DNA of 64,000 bases. It comes from Methanomethylovorans sp. PtaU1.Bin093. Lineage in GTDB: Archaea > Halobacteriota > Methanosarcinia > Methanosarcinales > Methanosarcinaceae. The translations under genes and the position numbers were made by a program. Below the pieces are notes generated by a model, which worked only from the letters and a program-made list of their open reading frames with translations, was not told where the DNA came from and made no database searches. The stretch is from contig NZ_MVQX01000013.1 in the NCBI RefSeq assembly GCF_002067275.1, positions 1-64,000 of the forward strand, in the 5' to 3' direction. Of this stretch, positions 34,651 through 44,051 are shown in pieces (within the stretch, counting starts at the first letter, position 1; each line of letters starts with the position of its first letter).

Positions 34651-36621
34651 ATGCACAGCGGCATCATTTATGGCATTGATATCGCAAAAGGCTCCTCCAG
34701 GGCACAGGCGATACCCAAGTATGCTGTGGCCATCCTCAAAGAAGGCCAGGTGCAACGCCACAGCATGGTCAGCAGGAGCCGTATCCTAAAGATGGTGAAG
34801 GAGGATAAGCCTGATTTTATCGCCGTGGATAACATATTCGAGCTTGCTCCTGACAAGGATGAGCTTATCCGTTTTCTTGATAAACTGCCTGACCCCACCA
34901 GGCTGATACAGGTAACAGGCGGCCTGCATCAGCAGCCTCTCCTGAAGCTTGCTCAGGAACATGGTATTTCCATGAACCAGTTCAGCCCCGGAGATGAAGC
35001 TGAAGCATGTGCCCGCCTCGCAGCTATGAGTGTCGGATGTGAGGTTTCTCTGTTCGAAGATGTTACAAGGATCAAGGTCAGCAGGGCAAGATCTCTGGGA
35101 AGGGGCGGGTGGAGCCAGAACAGGTACAGACGGAAGGTCCATGGTGCTGTAAAAGAAAAAAGCCGGCTGATAGAGCAGATCCTGCGCAAGTTCTCCAAAG
35201 ATACAGGCGTTACTTTTACTTCTAAGTCCATAGAGGGTTTCGGTGGCTATGTGCGCACCGAGTTCATAGTCAATAGCAATCGTGAGAAGATACCAGTGCA
35301 TCCTTCCATTAATGCAGATGTGCAGGTAAGCATCCGCAGTGTTGAAAGAGATAAGATCAAGTATATCCCTCTCACTCCATCCAAACGTAAATACACTATC
35401 GTTGGCATTGATCCCGGCACCACGGTGGGAATAGCCATTCTGTCACTAGACGGTGATCTGCTTTTTTCCAGCAGTTTCAGGGGTATGTCCCATGATCAGG
35501 TGGTCAAGCTGATATCAGATCACGGAAAGCCTGCTATTGTTGCAACCGATGTCTATCCGACACCTGCGGCCGTGGAGAAGGTCCGCCGCAGTTTCAAGGC
35601 TGTATTGGGCACTCCTGGCACTGAGCTGCGTGCTGAAGAAAAGATCGCCATGGCAAGACCCTTCGGTTATTCCAATGACCATGAAAGGGATTCCCTTGCT
35701 GCTGCTATTAATACCTATCGCAATTACAAGAATATTTTCAGCAGAGTGGAGAAAAAGGCCCCGCGGTTTGCAGACCTGGACCTGATAAAGTACCATGTCA
35801 TTAATGGTGATCCTATAGAGGAGGCTATAGAGAAAGTAACCGCTGTTCGCGTTCCTGTCAGATCTGAAGCTGCCCCTGTAACAGGAGTGAGCATCGATGT
35901 AGATGAGCAGGTAAAAAGGCTTCAGGAGCTGCTAAGACAGAAAAATGATATCATACATGAGCTCAAGGAATACGTGCAGGAGTTGAAAGAAACTAATTCA
36001 GAGAAGGGAAGACGCATAGCAGAGATGGAAGGTCGTATAAATAAACTGAAACAAGCCGAATCCCGGGAGCTGCGTAAACAAAAAGAGATTCAGATACGTG
36101 ATACTGAGATATCGAGGCTCAAAATAGAGCTCAGCAGGTCAAAGCAGGCTCTGCAGGACTCCCGGCAGCATATCGGGAAACTTAAGCAGATCCGCAAGAA
36201 AGAGATCAAAGGCGAGGGCCTGCCTGTCAAAGTGGTATCAGCGTTCACAAAAGAGGCTATCCAGCAGACAATGGACATGTATGGTATCAAAAAAGGGGAT
36301 GTTGTATTACTTGAAGACTCCAGCGGAGGTGCTGCCGGTACAGCAGCCATGTTGGTGGAAACAGGCATACGTGCTGTGATAGTAAAGGATGATATTTCAC
36401 ATGCTGCCAGTGAAGCTTTTTTTCAGGGGAACGTGCCTTTGCTTAAGGATATAGATGTTCAAAGGTTCGATGATTTTGCTACTGTGGACCCCAAGGTTCT
36501 GGAACAGGCATTGTCCTCATGGCAGGAAGATGCAAAGAAAAAGAGGCGCGATCAGGAGCATCAGCATCTGACATCCCTGCTCGAAGAATATCGCAGTGAG
36601 CGGCGGCGTGGTCTTGCCTGA
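34651..36621 (+). CDS. DUF460 protein: RuvC/RNase H-fold domain with coiled coil (COG2433)
   Basis: A 656-residue archaeal protein annotated in the family as a possible RNase H-fold nuclease. The fold appears twice: an N-terminal domain opening with IYGIDIAKG and containing DFIAVDNIFELA, and a second RuvC-like domain near 250-380 with VGIDPGTTVGIAIL, IVATDVYPTP and ERDSLAAAI (conserved Asp/Glu at metal-binding positions). Residues about 425-520 are a long charged coiled coil, and the end (about 530-656) is a small mixed domain rich in basic residues. It sits behind rio2. A role in RNA or ribosome processing is inferred from context; a DNA junction nuclease is the alternative. Confidence 0.8.
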   Translation: MHSGIIYGIDIAKGSSRAQAIPKYAVAILKEGQVQRHSMVSRSRILKMVKEDKPDFIAVDNIFELAPDKDELIRFLDKLPDPTRLIQVTGGLHQQPLLKLAQEHGISMNQFSPGDEAEACARLAAMSVGCEVSLFEDVTRIKVSRARSLGRGGWSQNRYRRKVHGAVKEKSRLIEQILRKFSKDTGVTFTSKSIEGFGGYVRTEFIVNSNREKIPVHPSINADVQVSIRSVERDKIKYIPLTPSKRKYTIVGIDPGTTVGIAILSLDGDLLFSSSFRGMSHDQVVKLISDHGKPAIVATDVYPTPAAVEKVRRSFKAVLGTPGTELRAEEKIAMARPFGYSNDHERDSLAAAINTYRNYKNIFSRVEKKAPRFADLDLIKYHVINGDPIEEAIEKVTAVRVPVRSEAAPVTGVSIDVDEQVKRLQELLRQKNDIIHELKEYVQELKETNSEKGRRIAEMEGRINKLKQAESRELRKQKEIQIRDTEISRLKIELSRSKQALQDSRQHIGKLKQIRKKEIKGEGLPVKVVSAFTKEAIQQTMDMYGIKKGDVVLLEDSSGGAAGTAAMLVETGIRAVIVKDDISHAASEAFFQGNVPLLKDIDVQRFDDFATVDPKVLEQALSSWQEDAKKKRRDQEHQHLTSLLEEYRSERRRGLA

Positions 36622-36624
36622 AAC

Positions 36625-37176
36625 TTAAGGCCATTTCCGGTCAAAGAAAATGTTCTTGCCCTTGACGCTTAAAGGAATTGCCATGGCGATGTCGGCCTTT
36701 ATCATCTCTGCTCTGATGGCTGCAGTACCGGCGCTGTAGAATATCCTGTTGTCAAGACAAAGATCTTTGGCCCTGGCTGCAGCACATCCCAGAGCGATCC
36801 CCAGGTCAATATATTTAATACTACATTGTGGGCCCTTGAAATCTGTCTTTACCTTTTGTGCTTCAATCATCTGATCACATTCTTTATAGCCACAAGCCCC
36901 ACAGTTAAGTCCTGCAACACCTGCACTGCGCAGACCGATGAGCACCACGGCATCAGCGTTTCTTATATTCTGTGCATCCCTTTTGAAGAATGCGAAGTGA
37001 TCTCCTCTTTCATCTGCCATACCTTCCATGAATCTGGCTAGCGTTTCCTTTTCATCTTGCTCAAGGATACCGGTCACAATATCATCCTTGCCTTTGGCTT
37101 TTGGTGCAGTGCGCGCTGCCACTAGTATCTCCCTGGCAAGGGTACCTATACACTCTAGTTCAGGGTCCTCTATCAT
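36625..37176 (-). CDS. DUF2148 ferredoxin-domain protein
   Basis: A 183-residue protein with the cysteine cluster GLNCGACGYKEC (about residues 95-106) plus a later GPQCSIKYIDLGIALGCAAARAK. These features define DUF2148, a family in anaerobes predicted to hold an iron-sulfur cluster. No partner redox gene is adjacent. It converges with the DUF460 gene, with only 3 bp between stops, and its start faces mobA, so it has its own promoter in the 126-bp divergent gap. Electron transfer is likely, but the partner is unknown. Confidence 0.8.
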   Translation of the reverse strand: MIEDPELECIGTLAREILVAARTAPKAKGKDDIVTGILEQDEKETLARFMEGMADERGDHFAFFKRDAQNIRNADAVVLIGLRSAGVAGLNCGACGYKECDQMIEAQKVKTDFKGPQCSIKYIDLGIALGCAAARAKDLCLDNRIFYSAGTAAIRAEMIKADIAMAIPLSVKGKNIFFDRKWP

Positions 37177-37302
37177 GCCTTTAACTAGGCAGGGATCTAT
37201 TTTAAGTATTGCGAAGCTTAAAATCGACGGAAAGGTCTAATATTGCATAATATTATAATAATACGTTTGGATGTTAGTTATTGATCTGATCGGTGAGGTT
37301 CA

Positions 37303-37914
37303 ATGCAAAGGTCGGCACTGATACTGGCTGGTGGAAAGGGGACAAGGCTTGGAGAACAGGAGAAAGCTTTGCTTACCTTTAAGGATAAAACCTTGCTGGA
37401 AAAAGCTGTAGATGTCTTGCAGCTGGTGGTAGACGAAGTGATCGTTTCAGTAAGGGACCGGAAACAGCAGGAAATCTTCTCAAGATTTGTCAAAGATGTG
37501 GTTTTTTCGTGTGACAAATATCAGGGGCGAGGTCCTCTTGCAGGAATACTGGAAGGCATGAGGGCAGCATCCGGTAACTATGTATTTGTGGTGGCCTGTG
37601 ATATGCCTTTTCTTCAACCAGATGTCATCGGTCTTTTGTTCAAGGAGGCGGAAGGCCATGGTGCAGCTGTCCCGACATGGAGAGATGGCCGAAAAGAGCC
37701 TTTACATGCAGTTTATAATAGAGAACAACTGATACCTGTTGTAGAAAGATCTATACTTATGGATGATCATCGTGTGATGGCCGCAGTATCGCAATTACAT
37801 GATATCAGATCCATAAGCGTGGATATGATCAGGCTTGTGGACAGGGAACTTGTGTCCTTTGCCAACATCAATACGCCGATAGATCTGGAACAGATGATTA
37901 AAAAGGGGGTTTAG
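37303..37914 (+). CDS. mobA: Molybdenum cofactor guanylyltransferase
   Basis: MobA links GMP to molybdopterin to make the dinucleotide form used by enzymes such as formylmethanofuran dehydrogenase. The 203-residue protein starts with the nucleotidyltransferase loop ILAGGKGTRLGEQEKALL and has VVACDMPFLQPD, the metal-binding Asp motif. A GGTGAGG ribosome binding site precedes the ATG. The next gene follows after 4 bp. Length and motifs are normal. A related nucleotidyltransferase with a different substrate cannot be fully ruled out. Confidence 0.85.
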   Translation: MQRSALILAGGKGTRLGEQEKALLTFKDKTLLEKAVDVLQLVVDEVIVSVRDRKQQEIFSRFVKDVVFSCDKYQGRGPLAGILEGMRAASGNYVFVVACDMPFLQPDVIGLLFKEAEGHGAAVPTWRDGRKEPLHAVYNREQLIPVVERSILMDDHRVMAAVSQLHDIRSISVDMIRLVDRELVSFANINTPIDLEQMIKKGV

Positions 37915-37918
37915 TATA

Positions 37919-38434
37919 ATGGATAAATGTATGGTCCTCGATAAGGCTATTAAAAGGATAGCAAATGATTATGATCTTACCATAGATATTGTTATGATAG
38001 CTATTGAAGGCTCCAGCTGTCCTCTTGATCTGGATCGGATGGTCGAGGAGGGCAGTTTCTGTTTCAGGGGACCGGATGATGAATCGAAAGCTGATAATGC
38101 TTCTATCTGTCTTGCTTCCAAGATACTTGCCAACAAAGGTGTGCAAGAATGTATTCTGCCTATCATATGCAACAGGATCAAGGCATGGGACCATGAGAAC
38201 ATTGAAGACCTGCTGAGCTTGCTCCGAAAAGCGGTCAGTATAATGGAACTGAACCCAGAAGATCATCCCCTGCTGGAAACCTGCGGCCTTGATATCGATC
38301 ATTTACCTTCTGAAAATATTGTACAGTACATACGGCCTGCTTGCAGGATATGGGCAATGGACAAAAAAGGAATGTGCCTTACAGGCAGTGACGCAAATGA
38401 AATGATCCACATTGATGATATACCAAGAAAGTGA
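37919..38434 (+). CDS. Unrecognised protein co-transcribed with mobA
   Basis: A 171-residue soluble protein that I do not recognise. It has several cysteines (C5, the one in SSCPLD, CLAS, ECILPIIC, ETCGLDI, PACRIW), mostly single rather than in a CxxC pattern. It has no signal or membrane segment. It begins 4 nt after the mobA stop, with a G-rich run upstream as RBS, so it is surely expressed with mobA. A molybdopterin-linked role follows only from this pairing. Confidence 0.65.
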   Translation: MDKCMVLDKAIKRIANDYDLTIDIVMIAIEGSSCPLDLDRMVEEGSFCFRGPDDESKADNASICLASKILANKGVQECILPIICNRIKAWDHENIEDLLSLLRKAVSIMELNPEDHPLLETCGLDIDHLPSENIVQYIRPACRIWAMDKKGMCLTGSDANEMIHIDDIPRK

Positions 38435-38457
38435 TCAATGGAACCTTTAAAAGTGTA

Positions 38458-39294
38458 TCACTTGCACACGCTTTTTATGGCGCTTTTTGCATCCAAATAG
38501 CATCTTTCCACGATCTCTGCGTTCCCGGTCATCGAGATGATCTCCAGGCCAAACATATCGGCTAATCTCTTTATATTTTCCTCAAAAGCCGGATCGTATA
38601 GTGTACCTTTTTCTATCTTAACGATGCGGCTGATGTGATGCCTTTTAAAAGAATCACATATTGTTTCCATATCTTCCTGTTTATTCCCCGGTGCATCCAG
38701 ATCTTTCCAGTTGGATGCCCACATGGGAGTAAAAAATAGTGTGCCATTTCCTCTGCACAGTTCAAAGGCTTCTTCGTATTGCCTGTTACCGCCAAGAGCT
38801 ATGCTTATACAGTCATCAACTCTGTTGCTCTCTCCATCCCTTAACAGATATATGGGGCATCTGATATGTGAAAGGTCCTTCTCTATATTTTGCAGGGAAT
38901 TGCCGCACAGACCGTAGAACAGCAGAATGCCATCCGAATAAGCAGACATTTGTTCCACTGCTGCGTATACTCCTCTGCGCAATAATGTAAGGTCCCTGTG
39001 TAGTCCCAGTTCAAGGACGTGCACCACTAATATAAAATCCTCTGGAGGTTTATTTGTTAATAATCGCCTGATAATGTTGCTCTTACAGGAACTTCTGGTC
39101 TGCTGCAACATTTCCGGCATCTTATCCTCAGGCACAGATGCAAAATGTACATTGACCGCTTTAAGACGCCGGGAGAGGCCCTGCGCTTCCTTTGTATCTG
39201 TAACCAATAGATAATCAAAGGCATTTTCCAATGATATGACGTGAAAAAGTTCCTCTTCGAGTATCCTGCAAGCTATTATCGACATCACTGGCAT
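38458..39294 (-). CDS. DUF1638 family protein
   Basis: A 278-residue protein fitting DUF1638: MSIIACRILEEEL at the N-terminus, then ILLFYGLCGNSLQ and a late TLFFTPMWASNW. The family occurs in methanogens and other anaerobes, often near corrinoid methyltransferase genes. Here it is about 35 kb from mtaA, and its neighbours (mobA pair, TPR protein) do not explain it. Its single cysteines (ACR, GLCGN, LCRGN, RCYLD) may bind a metal or corrinoid; that is inference. A 250-bp gap upstream contains its promoter. Confidence 0.75.
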   Translation of the reverse strand: MPVMSIIACRILEEELFHVISLENAFDYLLVTDTKEAQGLSRRLKAVNVHFASVPEDKMPEMLQQTRSSCKSNIIRRLLTNKPPEDFILVVHVLELGLHRDLTLLRRGVYAAVEQMSAYSDGILLFYGLCGNSLQNIEKDLSHIRCPIYLLRDGESNRVDDCISIALGGNRQYEEAFELCRGNGTLFFTPMWASNWKDLDAPGNKQEDMETICDSFKRHHISRIVKIEKGTLYDPAFEENIKRLADMFGLEIISMTGNAEIVERCYLDAKSAIKSVCK

Positions 39295-39546
39295 GTAATG
39301 TTCTCCGGATGAAAGTTGGATATTTCAAACTACTAACTGAATGATCTTTATCTGCTTTAAAACATGGCATCTGTTCATTCTATGAGCATGTATATATACA
39401 ATAATTTTAATCATATAAGGGGTGGTTTTTAAGCCGGCCGTATCTTATATTTATAAAAATGCCGAGCTTATGTAATCGGTACTGTCAGAAAGATACTATA
39501 TTATTGAGGTCTGGGTGAGATCATCATATGTTCAGAGGATAGGACC

Positions 39547-40152
39547 ATGGATGAACAGAGCGTAGATGATTACTGGTTCAAGGAGGGCTTCTTCAGTGAA
39601 GACCCTGAAGAAAAGATAGCCTGTTATGACAGGATATTGGAATCACACTCTGAGGATCCATCTCTGCAGAACCAGGATCTCTTCTTTCTTATATGGTGTA
39701 ATAAAGGGATAGCTTATTCCTATCTGGGCATGCATGATAAAGCCCTTGAGTGTTTTGACAAAGCTCTGCAGTATAATAAGCTTGATGTGGATGTATGGTG
39801 CAATAAAGGCATAGCTCTTTTTAACCTTGGAAGGTATGATGAAGCTGTATTCTGCTATGACAAAGTGCTGGAAACAGATGTGTCAAATGAGAACGCCTTG
39901 TTCAACAAAGGTATAGCTTTGGCTCATGTTGGCAAACACAAAGAAGCTATAGATTGTTATAGCAAGCTGCACAGAGAACTGGAGATCGATAATAAATTTG
40001 CTGTCATCTGGTACAAGAAAGGTATGGCCTATTCCAGCCTTGGGCAGATGGATGAAGCTATTAAATGTTTTTTACGTGTCCTTGAGATCGATCCCGAACA
40101 CGGCGGTGCCATCGAAGGCCTTAAGAGATGCACACGAAAAAAGAAAGGATAG
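39547..40152 (+). CDS. TPR-repeat protein
   Basis: A 201-residue protein made of about four tetratricopeptide repeats (residues 45-190), with the signature WCNKGIALFNLGRYDEAVFCYDKVLE and three close variants. There is no signal peptide or membrane segment, so it is a cytoplasmic protein-interaction scaffold. The start is supported by GAGGATAGG just upstream of the ATG. It converges with the beta-CASP nuclease gene, with 1 bp between stops. The client is unknown. Confidence 0.85.
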   Translation: MDEQSVDDYWFKEGFFSEDPEEKIACYDRILESHSEDPSLQNQDLFFLIWCNKGIAYSYLGMHDKALECFDKALQYNKLDVDVWCNKGIALFNLGRYDEAVFCYDKVLETDVSNENALFNKGIALAHVGKHKEAIDCYSKLHRELEIDNKFAVIWYKKGMAYSSLGQMDEAIKCFLRVLEIDPEHGGAIEGLKRCTRKKKG

Positions 40153-40153
40153 T

Positions 40154-41395
40154 TCACTGGAGGTCGAATTCTTCTCCCACGGCCGGTGCATAAGCCCTGA
40201 CACCCATTTCCTCTTCTATCCAGGCAGCAAAGCCTTCCGTGTTATCTCCATGCATGGTAAATACAGCTTTTCCACCCCTGTCACAGAAATCCTTCACAAT
40301 GGCCTTGAGTTCCCTGTCTCCGGCATGGGCTGAAAAATCATAGTGCTCAAGTTTGAGCCTTAGATTTTGCAATGTCCCATTGTTCTCGATGATGCCAGTA
40401 TCCATAGCCATCCTGCCATTGGTTCCCTCTACCTGGTAACCAGTGAGCATCATTTTGGATTTAGGGTCATCGTGGAGCTTATCCAGATAGTACATGGCAG
40501 GTCCTCCGTTGAGCATGCCTGAAGTAGTTACTATCACAGACGATTCCATTGGTACATCGTCTCTTTTGGAACTCTTTACAGGTATGGCATTGTCAAATGC
40601 CCTCTTCAGGTGAGTGGGATTACGCAGGTACGATGGGTGTTTCATCATAATTTCGTATGCTTCCTTACCCATGCCATCTACATATGGTCTGATACCGTGA
40701 GCATCCAGCAACATCAGCATCTCCTGTGTCCTGCCTATGGCAAAAGCAGGGATTATTACGCTACCTCCTATATCCAGGGTGCTTTTAAGGGATCTGATAA
40801 AAGCTTCTTCAGTTTCTTTTCTGGGTGTATGCTCTTTTGAGAAGTAAGTGCTTTCTATCGCCAGGTAATCAGCTTGCGGGAGCTCTACCGCCCCTGATAC
40901 GAGGCGGGTGTCGGAAGTGTTGATGTCTCCCGTATACAACAGGCTTTCCCCGCTTTTGGAGGTTACATGGATACACGCTGCTCCCGGAATATGACCGGCA
41001 TCGTAGAACTCGACATTGTAACCATGTGTCTGGAATTTAACACGGTAGTCTACAGTCTTTGTTTTGTACATAAACGTGTGAAGGTCCCCGGAGTCATAAG
41101 GTGCGTTCACACCTGTGGAATCTGCGATCTTCAGGCTGTCCTTTAGCAGCAGATTTGCAAGGTCGGCTGTCGGAGGGGTCATAAATACGTCCGGTTCAAG
41201 GTCCATAAGATTAGGTACAAGGCCACTATGGTCTATATGACAGTGAGACAGCAGGACGACATGTGGTCTTACCCCATTGACAGGATACTCAGGCGGTTCA
41301 GCCATTTTTATCCCATAATCAAGCATGACATTATCGTCCAGAAGCAAAGCTGATCGCCCGACTTCCCTGCAAGCTCCCAAGAACCTAAGTTTCAT
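40154..41395 (-). CDS. Beta-CASP metallo-beta-lactamase RNA nuclease (short form)
   Basis: A 413-residue metallo-beta-lactamase/beta-CASP protein, close to the archaeal RNA-processing nucleases related to CPSF73. The zinc motif is SHCHIDHSG (HxHxDH), followed by DAGHIPGAA, YTGDI, the beta-CASP segment PAFAIGRTQE, SSVIVTTSGML and a late FSAHAG. It lacks the N-terminal KH domains of the longer archaeal termination factor, so it is the short type (COG1236). The start is placed at the ATG at 41395 (GAAAGGTG upstream), three codons after an in-frame GTG. It follows topA by 12 bp on the same strand, making a likely operon. Confidence 0.87.
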   Translation of the reverse strand: MKLRFLGACREVGRSALLLDDNVMLDYGIKMAEPPEYPVNGVRPHVVLLSHCHIDHSGLVPNLMDLEPDVFMTPPTADLANLLLKDSLKIADSTGVNAPYDSGDLHTFMYKTKTVDYRVKFQTHGYNVEFYDAGHIPGAACIHVTSKSGESLLYTGDINTSDTRLVSGAVELPQADYLAIESTYFSKEHTPRKETEEAFIRSLKSTLDIGGSVIIPAFAIGRTQEMLMLLDAHGIRPYVDGMGKEAYEIMMKHPSYLRNPTHLKRAFDNAIPVKSSKRDDVPMESSVIVTTSGMLNGGPAMYYLDKLHDDPKSKMMLTGYQVEGTNGRMAMDTGIIENNGTLQNLRLKLEHYDFSAHAGDRELKAIVKDFCDRGGKAVFTMHGDNTEGFAAWIEEEMGVRAYAPAVGEEFDLQ

Positions 41396-41407
41396 GATCC
41401 ACACCTT

Positions 41408-43669
41408 TCAAACAACATTTTCCTGCCACTCTCTTATTTTATTGATGGATATATTAGTAAGCTTTGCCAGTTCTTCTGCATCCCTGCTTACCAGGTCCTC
41501 CACCTTTGAAATACCCACATTATCAAGTTTTTCGGCAGTGACTTTACCTATTCCTTTTATATCAGTTATCTTTTTTGTTCTTTTCCCCTGTTCATCCGAA
41601 GGTGCGTTTCCGACTGTATTTTGTTCTTGTGTGCCTTCTTCTTTTTCCTGCTGGGACCGCTGCCATTCATTGAAGTTGCAGTGAGGACATCCCAGGTTCC
41701 AGGGTCTTTTTCCTTCTGCGATCACACGAATGTGGTATAGGCCATGCTCCTCGCATAGCTTGTCAGTGACCACTACATGTCCGCTCCTTGGCAGAGGCAG
41801 GGAGAAACTGCATTCCGGATAACCCTGACAACCTATGAACCTGGACCCTTTCTTTGATCTCATTACCATAAGGACAGATCCGCATTTTGAGCAGGTGCCT
41901 ATCACTTTATCTTCCCTTAGCCCAGCCCTGAGGGATTCCGTAATGTTGTCTTTGTTCTTCTCAAGGTCCTTGAACACAGAACTCAGCATTTCCCTGGACT
42001 CCTGAAGCACCTCCTCCTCAGGGATCTGGCCTTCTGCTATCCTGTCCATATCTGCTTCAAGCCTGCCGGTCATTTCAGGCTTTGATATGGTGGGAGCATA
42101 TCTCTCAAGGGCCTCAACGACCGCATATGCTGTTTTTGTCGGCTGCAAGGGATTACCATGCACATATGCCCTTGAATACAATTTACTGATGATCTCGTGT
42201 CTGGTTGCTTTTGTGCCCAGGCCCAGCTCCTCCATAGTGCGGATAAGCCGTCCCTGGCCATACCTTCCCGGCGGCTGTGTTTCCTTATCCTGTACTTCTA
42301 TTTCCCGGACTGTAAGTTCATCTCCTTCTTTCAATGCCGGAAGGAGCCTGTCCTCTGGTGCATTATAAGGATAGTACCATCTCCAGCCGGCTTCTACGAG
42401 CCTGGCCCCTGTGGCGCTGAACTCTTCAGAACTGATGTCAAACTTAGCTTTGATGGTCTCCCATACAGCAGGTTCTGCAAAAGTTGCAAAGAAGCGCCTT
42501 ACCACCAGCTCATATATTTTCCACTCCTGCTCGTTCAGTTCTGATTTCTTTGCAAGTGATGCAGGGTATATAGGCGGATGGTCAGTTGTTTCTTTTTTAC
42601 CCCTTGTGGGTTCAAGTGTTTCTTTTGCAAGCAATTTTTCTGCATATTCCTGGAATGTACCTCTGGCAAATACTTCGATCATGTCCCTGAGGTCAAGGGT
42701 GGCAGGGTACACAGTATTATCAGTTCTGGGATATGATATGAAACCCTGTATGTACAATGCCTCTGCGACACGCATGGCGCTGGCAGGTGTAAAGCCCAGG
42801 GAACTTGCTGCTGTGATGAACTCCGTGGTGTTGAACGGAATAGGTGGCTTATCCTGTTTAGTTGATGTTACAACTTCGCTGATGACAGCTATTTTTCCCA
42901 ATCTGGAGACTAAAGTATCCACTTCTTGTTTTTCCCAGAAGCGTCTGTTTACATGCTGGACTGTGAAATCTATGCCTTTTTTGTCCTTAAGCTGTGCATA
43001 CAATTCCCAGTATGGCTTGATCTCAAAGGCTTCTCTTTCTCTTTCCTTATCCACTATGAGCGCTAATGTGGGAGACTGGACCCTGCCCACCGAGAGGAAT
43101 AACTTACCCAGCCTTCCTGCAGCAAGGGATATGAAACGTGTCAAGGAAGCACCCCACACAAGATCGATGACCTGCCGTGAATGGCCTGCATCCGCAAGAT
43201 TGAAATCGATATTTGATACATTCTCGAATGCATCTATTATCTCTTTAGGGGTGATGGCACTGTAATGTACCCTGTCAAAATGTACATCCGGATTTATCTC
43301 CCGGATGATATCCAGGGCTTCCACACCAATGAGCTCTCCTTCACGGTCATAGTCAGTTGCAATTGTGACCCTTGTTGCTTCTTTTCCTAATTTCTTAAGT
43401 GCAGCTACTATCCGCGCTTCTGTGGAAACGGTAATAACATCTGCATCTACAAGTTCCTTTGCTTCCACCTTCTGCCAGTTGTTATAGGACCTTGGAAAAT
43501 CCAGTTTTACAATGTGTCCGCTTAACCCTATAAAAACTTTTTTTCCGTCCTCAGCCTGGAGCTGATATGTATCCACCCCGTTCACACGCACCTGGCTGAG
43601 CTTCCCTGCAGAAAGGATGTTTGCTATTCTTTTTGCTGCGATATGCTTTTCTGCTATTATAAGGTGCAT
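41408..43669 (-). CDS. topA: DNA topoisomerase I (type IA)
   Basis: TopA relaxes negative supercoils by cutting one strand. From the ATG at 43669, with TGGAGATA upstream, the protein has 753 residues and starts MHLIIAEKHIAAKRIA. The Toprim domain shows AEK at the start and TDYDREGELIG; the active tyrosine is in FISYPRTDN. The C-terminal part holds zinc fingers (CSKCGS ... CQGYPEC, and CEEHG ... CPHC) and an added helix-hairpin-helix region (IKGIGKVTAEKLDNVG). An in-frame start 12 codons upstream is less likely. The beta-CASP nuclease gene follows. Confidence 0.95.
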   Translation of the reverse strand: MHLIIAEKHIAAKRIANILSAGKLSQVRVNGVDTYQLQAEDGKKVFIGLSGHIVKLDFPRSYNNWQKVEAKELVDADVITVSTEARIVAALKKLGKEATRVTIATDYDREGELIGVEALDIIREINPDVHFDRVHYSAITPKEIIDAFENVSNIDFNLADAGHSRQVIDLVWGASLTRFISLAAGRLGKLFLSVGRVQSPTLALIVDKEREREAFEIKPYWELYAQLKDKKGIDFTVQHVNRRFWEKQEVDTLVSRLGKIAVISEVVTSTKQDKPPIPFNTTEFITAASSLGFTPASAMRVAEALYIQGFISYPRTDNTVYPATLDLRDMIEVFARGTFQEYAEKLLAKETLEPTRGKKETTDHPPIYPASLAKKSELNEQEWKIYELVVRRFFATFAEPAVWETIKAKFDISSEEFSATGARLVEAGWRWYYPYNAPEDRLLPALKEGDELTVREIEVQDKETQPPGRYGQGRLIRTMEELGLGTKATRHEIISKLYSRAYVHGNPLQPTKTAYAVVEALERYAPTISKPEMTGRLEADMDRIAEGQIPEEEVLQESREMLSSVFKDLEKNKDNITESLRAGLREDKVIGTCSKCGSVLMVMRSKKGSRFIGCQGYPECSFSLPLPRSGHVVVTDKLCEEHGLYHIRVIAEGKRPWNLGCPHCNFNEWQRSQQEKEEGTQEQNTVGNAPSDEQGKRTKKITDIKGIGKVTAEKLDNVGISKVEDLVSRDAEELAKLTNISINKIREWQENVV

Positions 43670-44051
43670 TCTATCTCCATTGGAATTTTGTCCCACCCAT
43701 CCCACATGGATCTGGAACTTATTTATATATAATTCATTTTAAACTAATAATTGGTTATCTTAAAAGCATCCCTATAAATATATCTATCGCAGGCATTAAG
43801 AAGAAAATATCTTTTCTATCTCTTTACTATCAACGATCTCCTATACTGTGGAGATGAAAAATAACTGCAGAAAAGCTAAGTGCAAAAGCCTGTAACTAAC
43901 AAAAAAGTCTATAAGTAGTTTTTGTTGACACCAGTCATTTTTTGGATGGCTGTTCCATATTCCGGGCAAATTAGCAGAAAAAAAGGATAAGGCTGGAATA
44001 GCCAGATCCTGCTGAAAGATCCCCTGTACTTCCGTACAGGGGTTGAACTTA
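43670..44051. other. Intergenic region before topA
   Basis: About 380 bp, AT-rich, between topA (start) and the second LVIVD gene (stop). It holds the topA promoter (A/T runs near 43722-43745), two small inverted repeats (near 43829-43850 and 43991-44003) and the hairpin at 44021-44042. No gene was recognised; the 73-codon frame across its left end is a chance frame. Confidence 0.45.
44021..44042 (-). terminator. Hairpin after second LVIVD surface-protein gene
   Basis: Perfect 9-bp stem CCCCTGTAC/GTACAGGGG (44021-44029, 44034-44042; 4-nt loop), 10 bases past the stop of the gene ending at 44052. The stem sequence equals that at 29527-29550 after the paralogue. A terminator or 3' processing function is likely. 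Confidence 0.55.

Noticed and set aside
39505-39535. Possible box C/D RNA on the minus strand before the TPR gene
   Set aside because: ATGATGA and an upstream CTGA are present, but there is no second C box, no D box at guide distance and no terminal stem.
42411-43265. 284-codon plus-strand frame opposite topA
   Set aside because: Antisense shadow; Ser/Leu-rich composition is typical of reverse frames.
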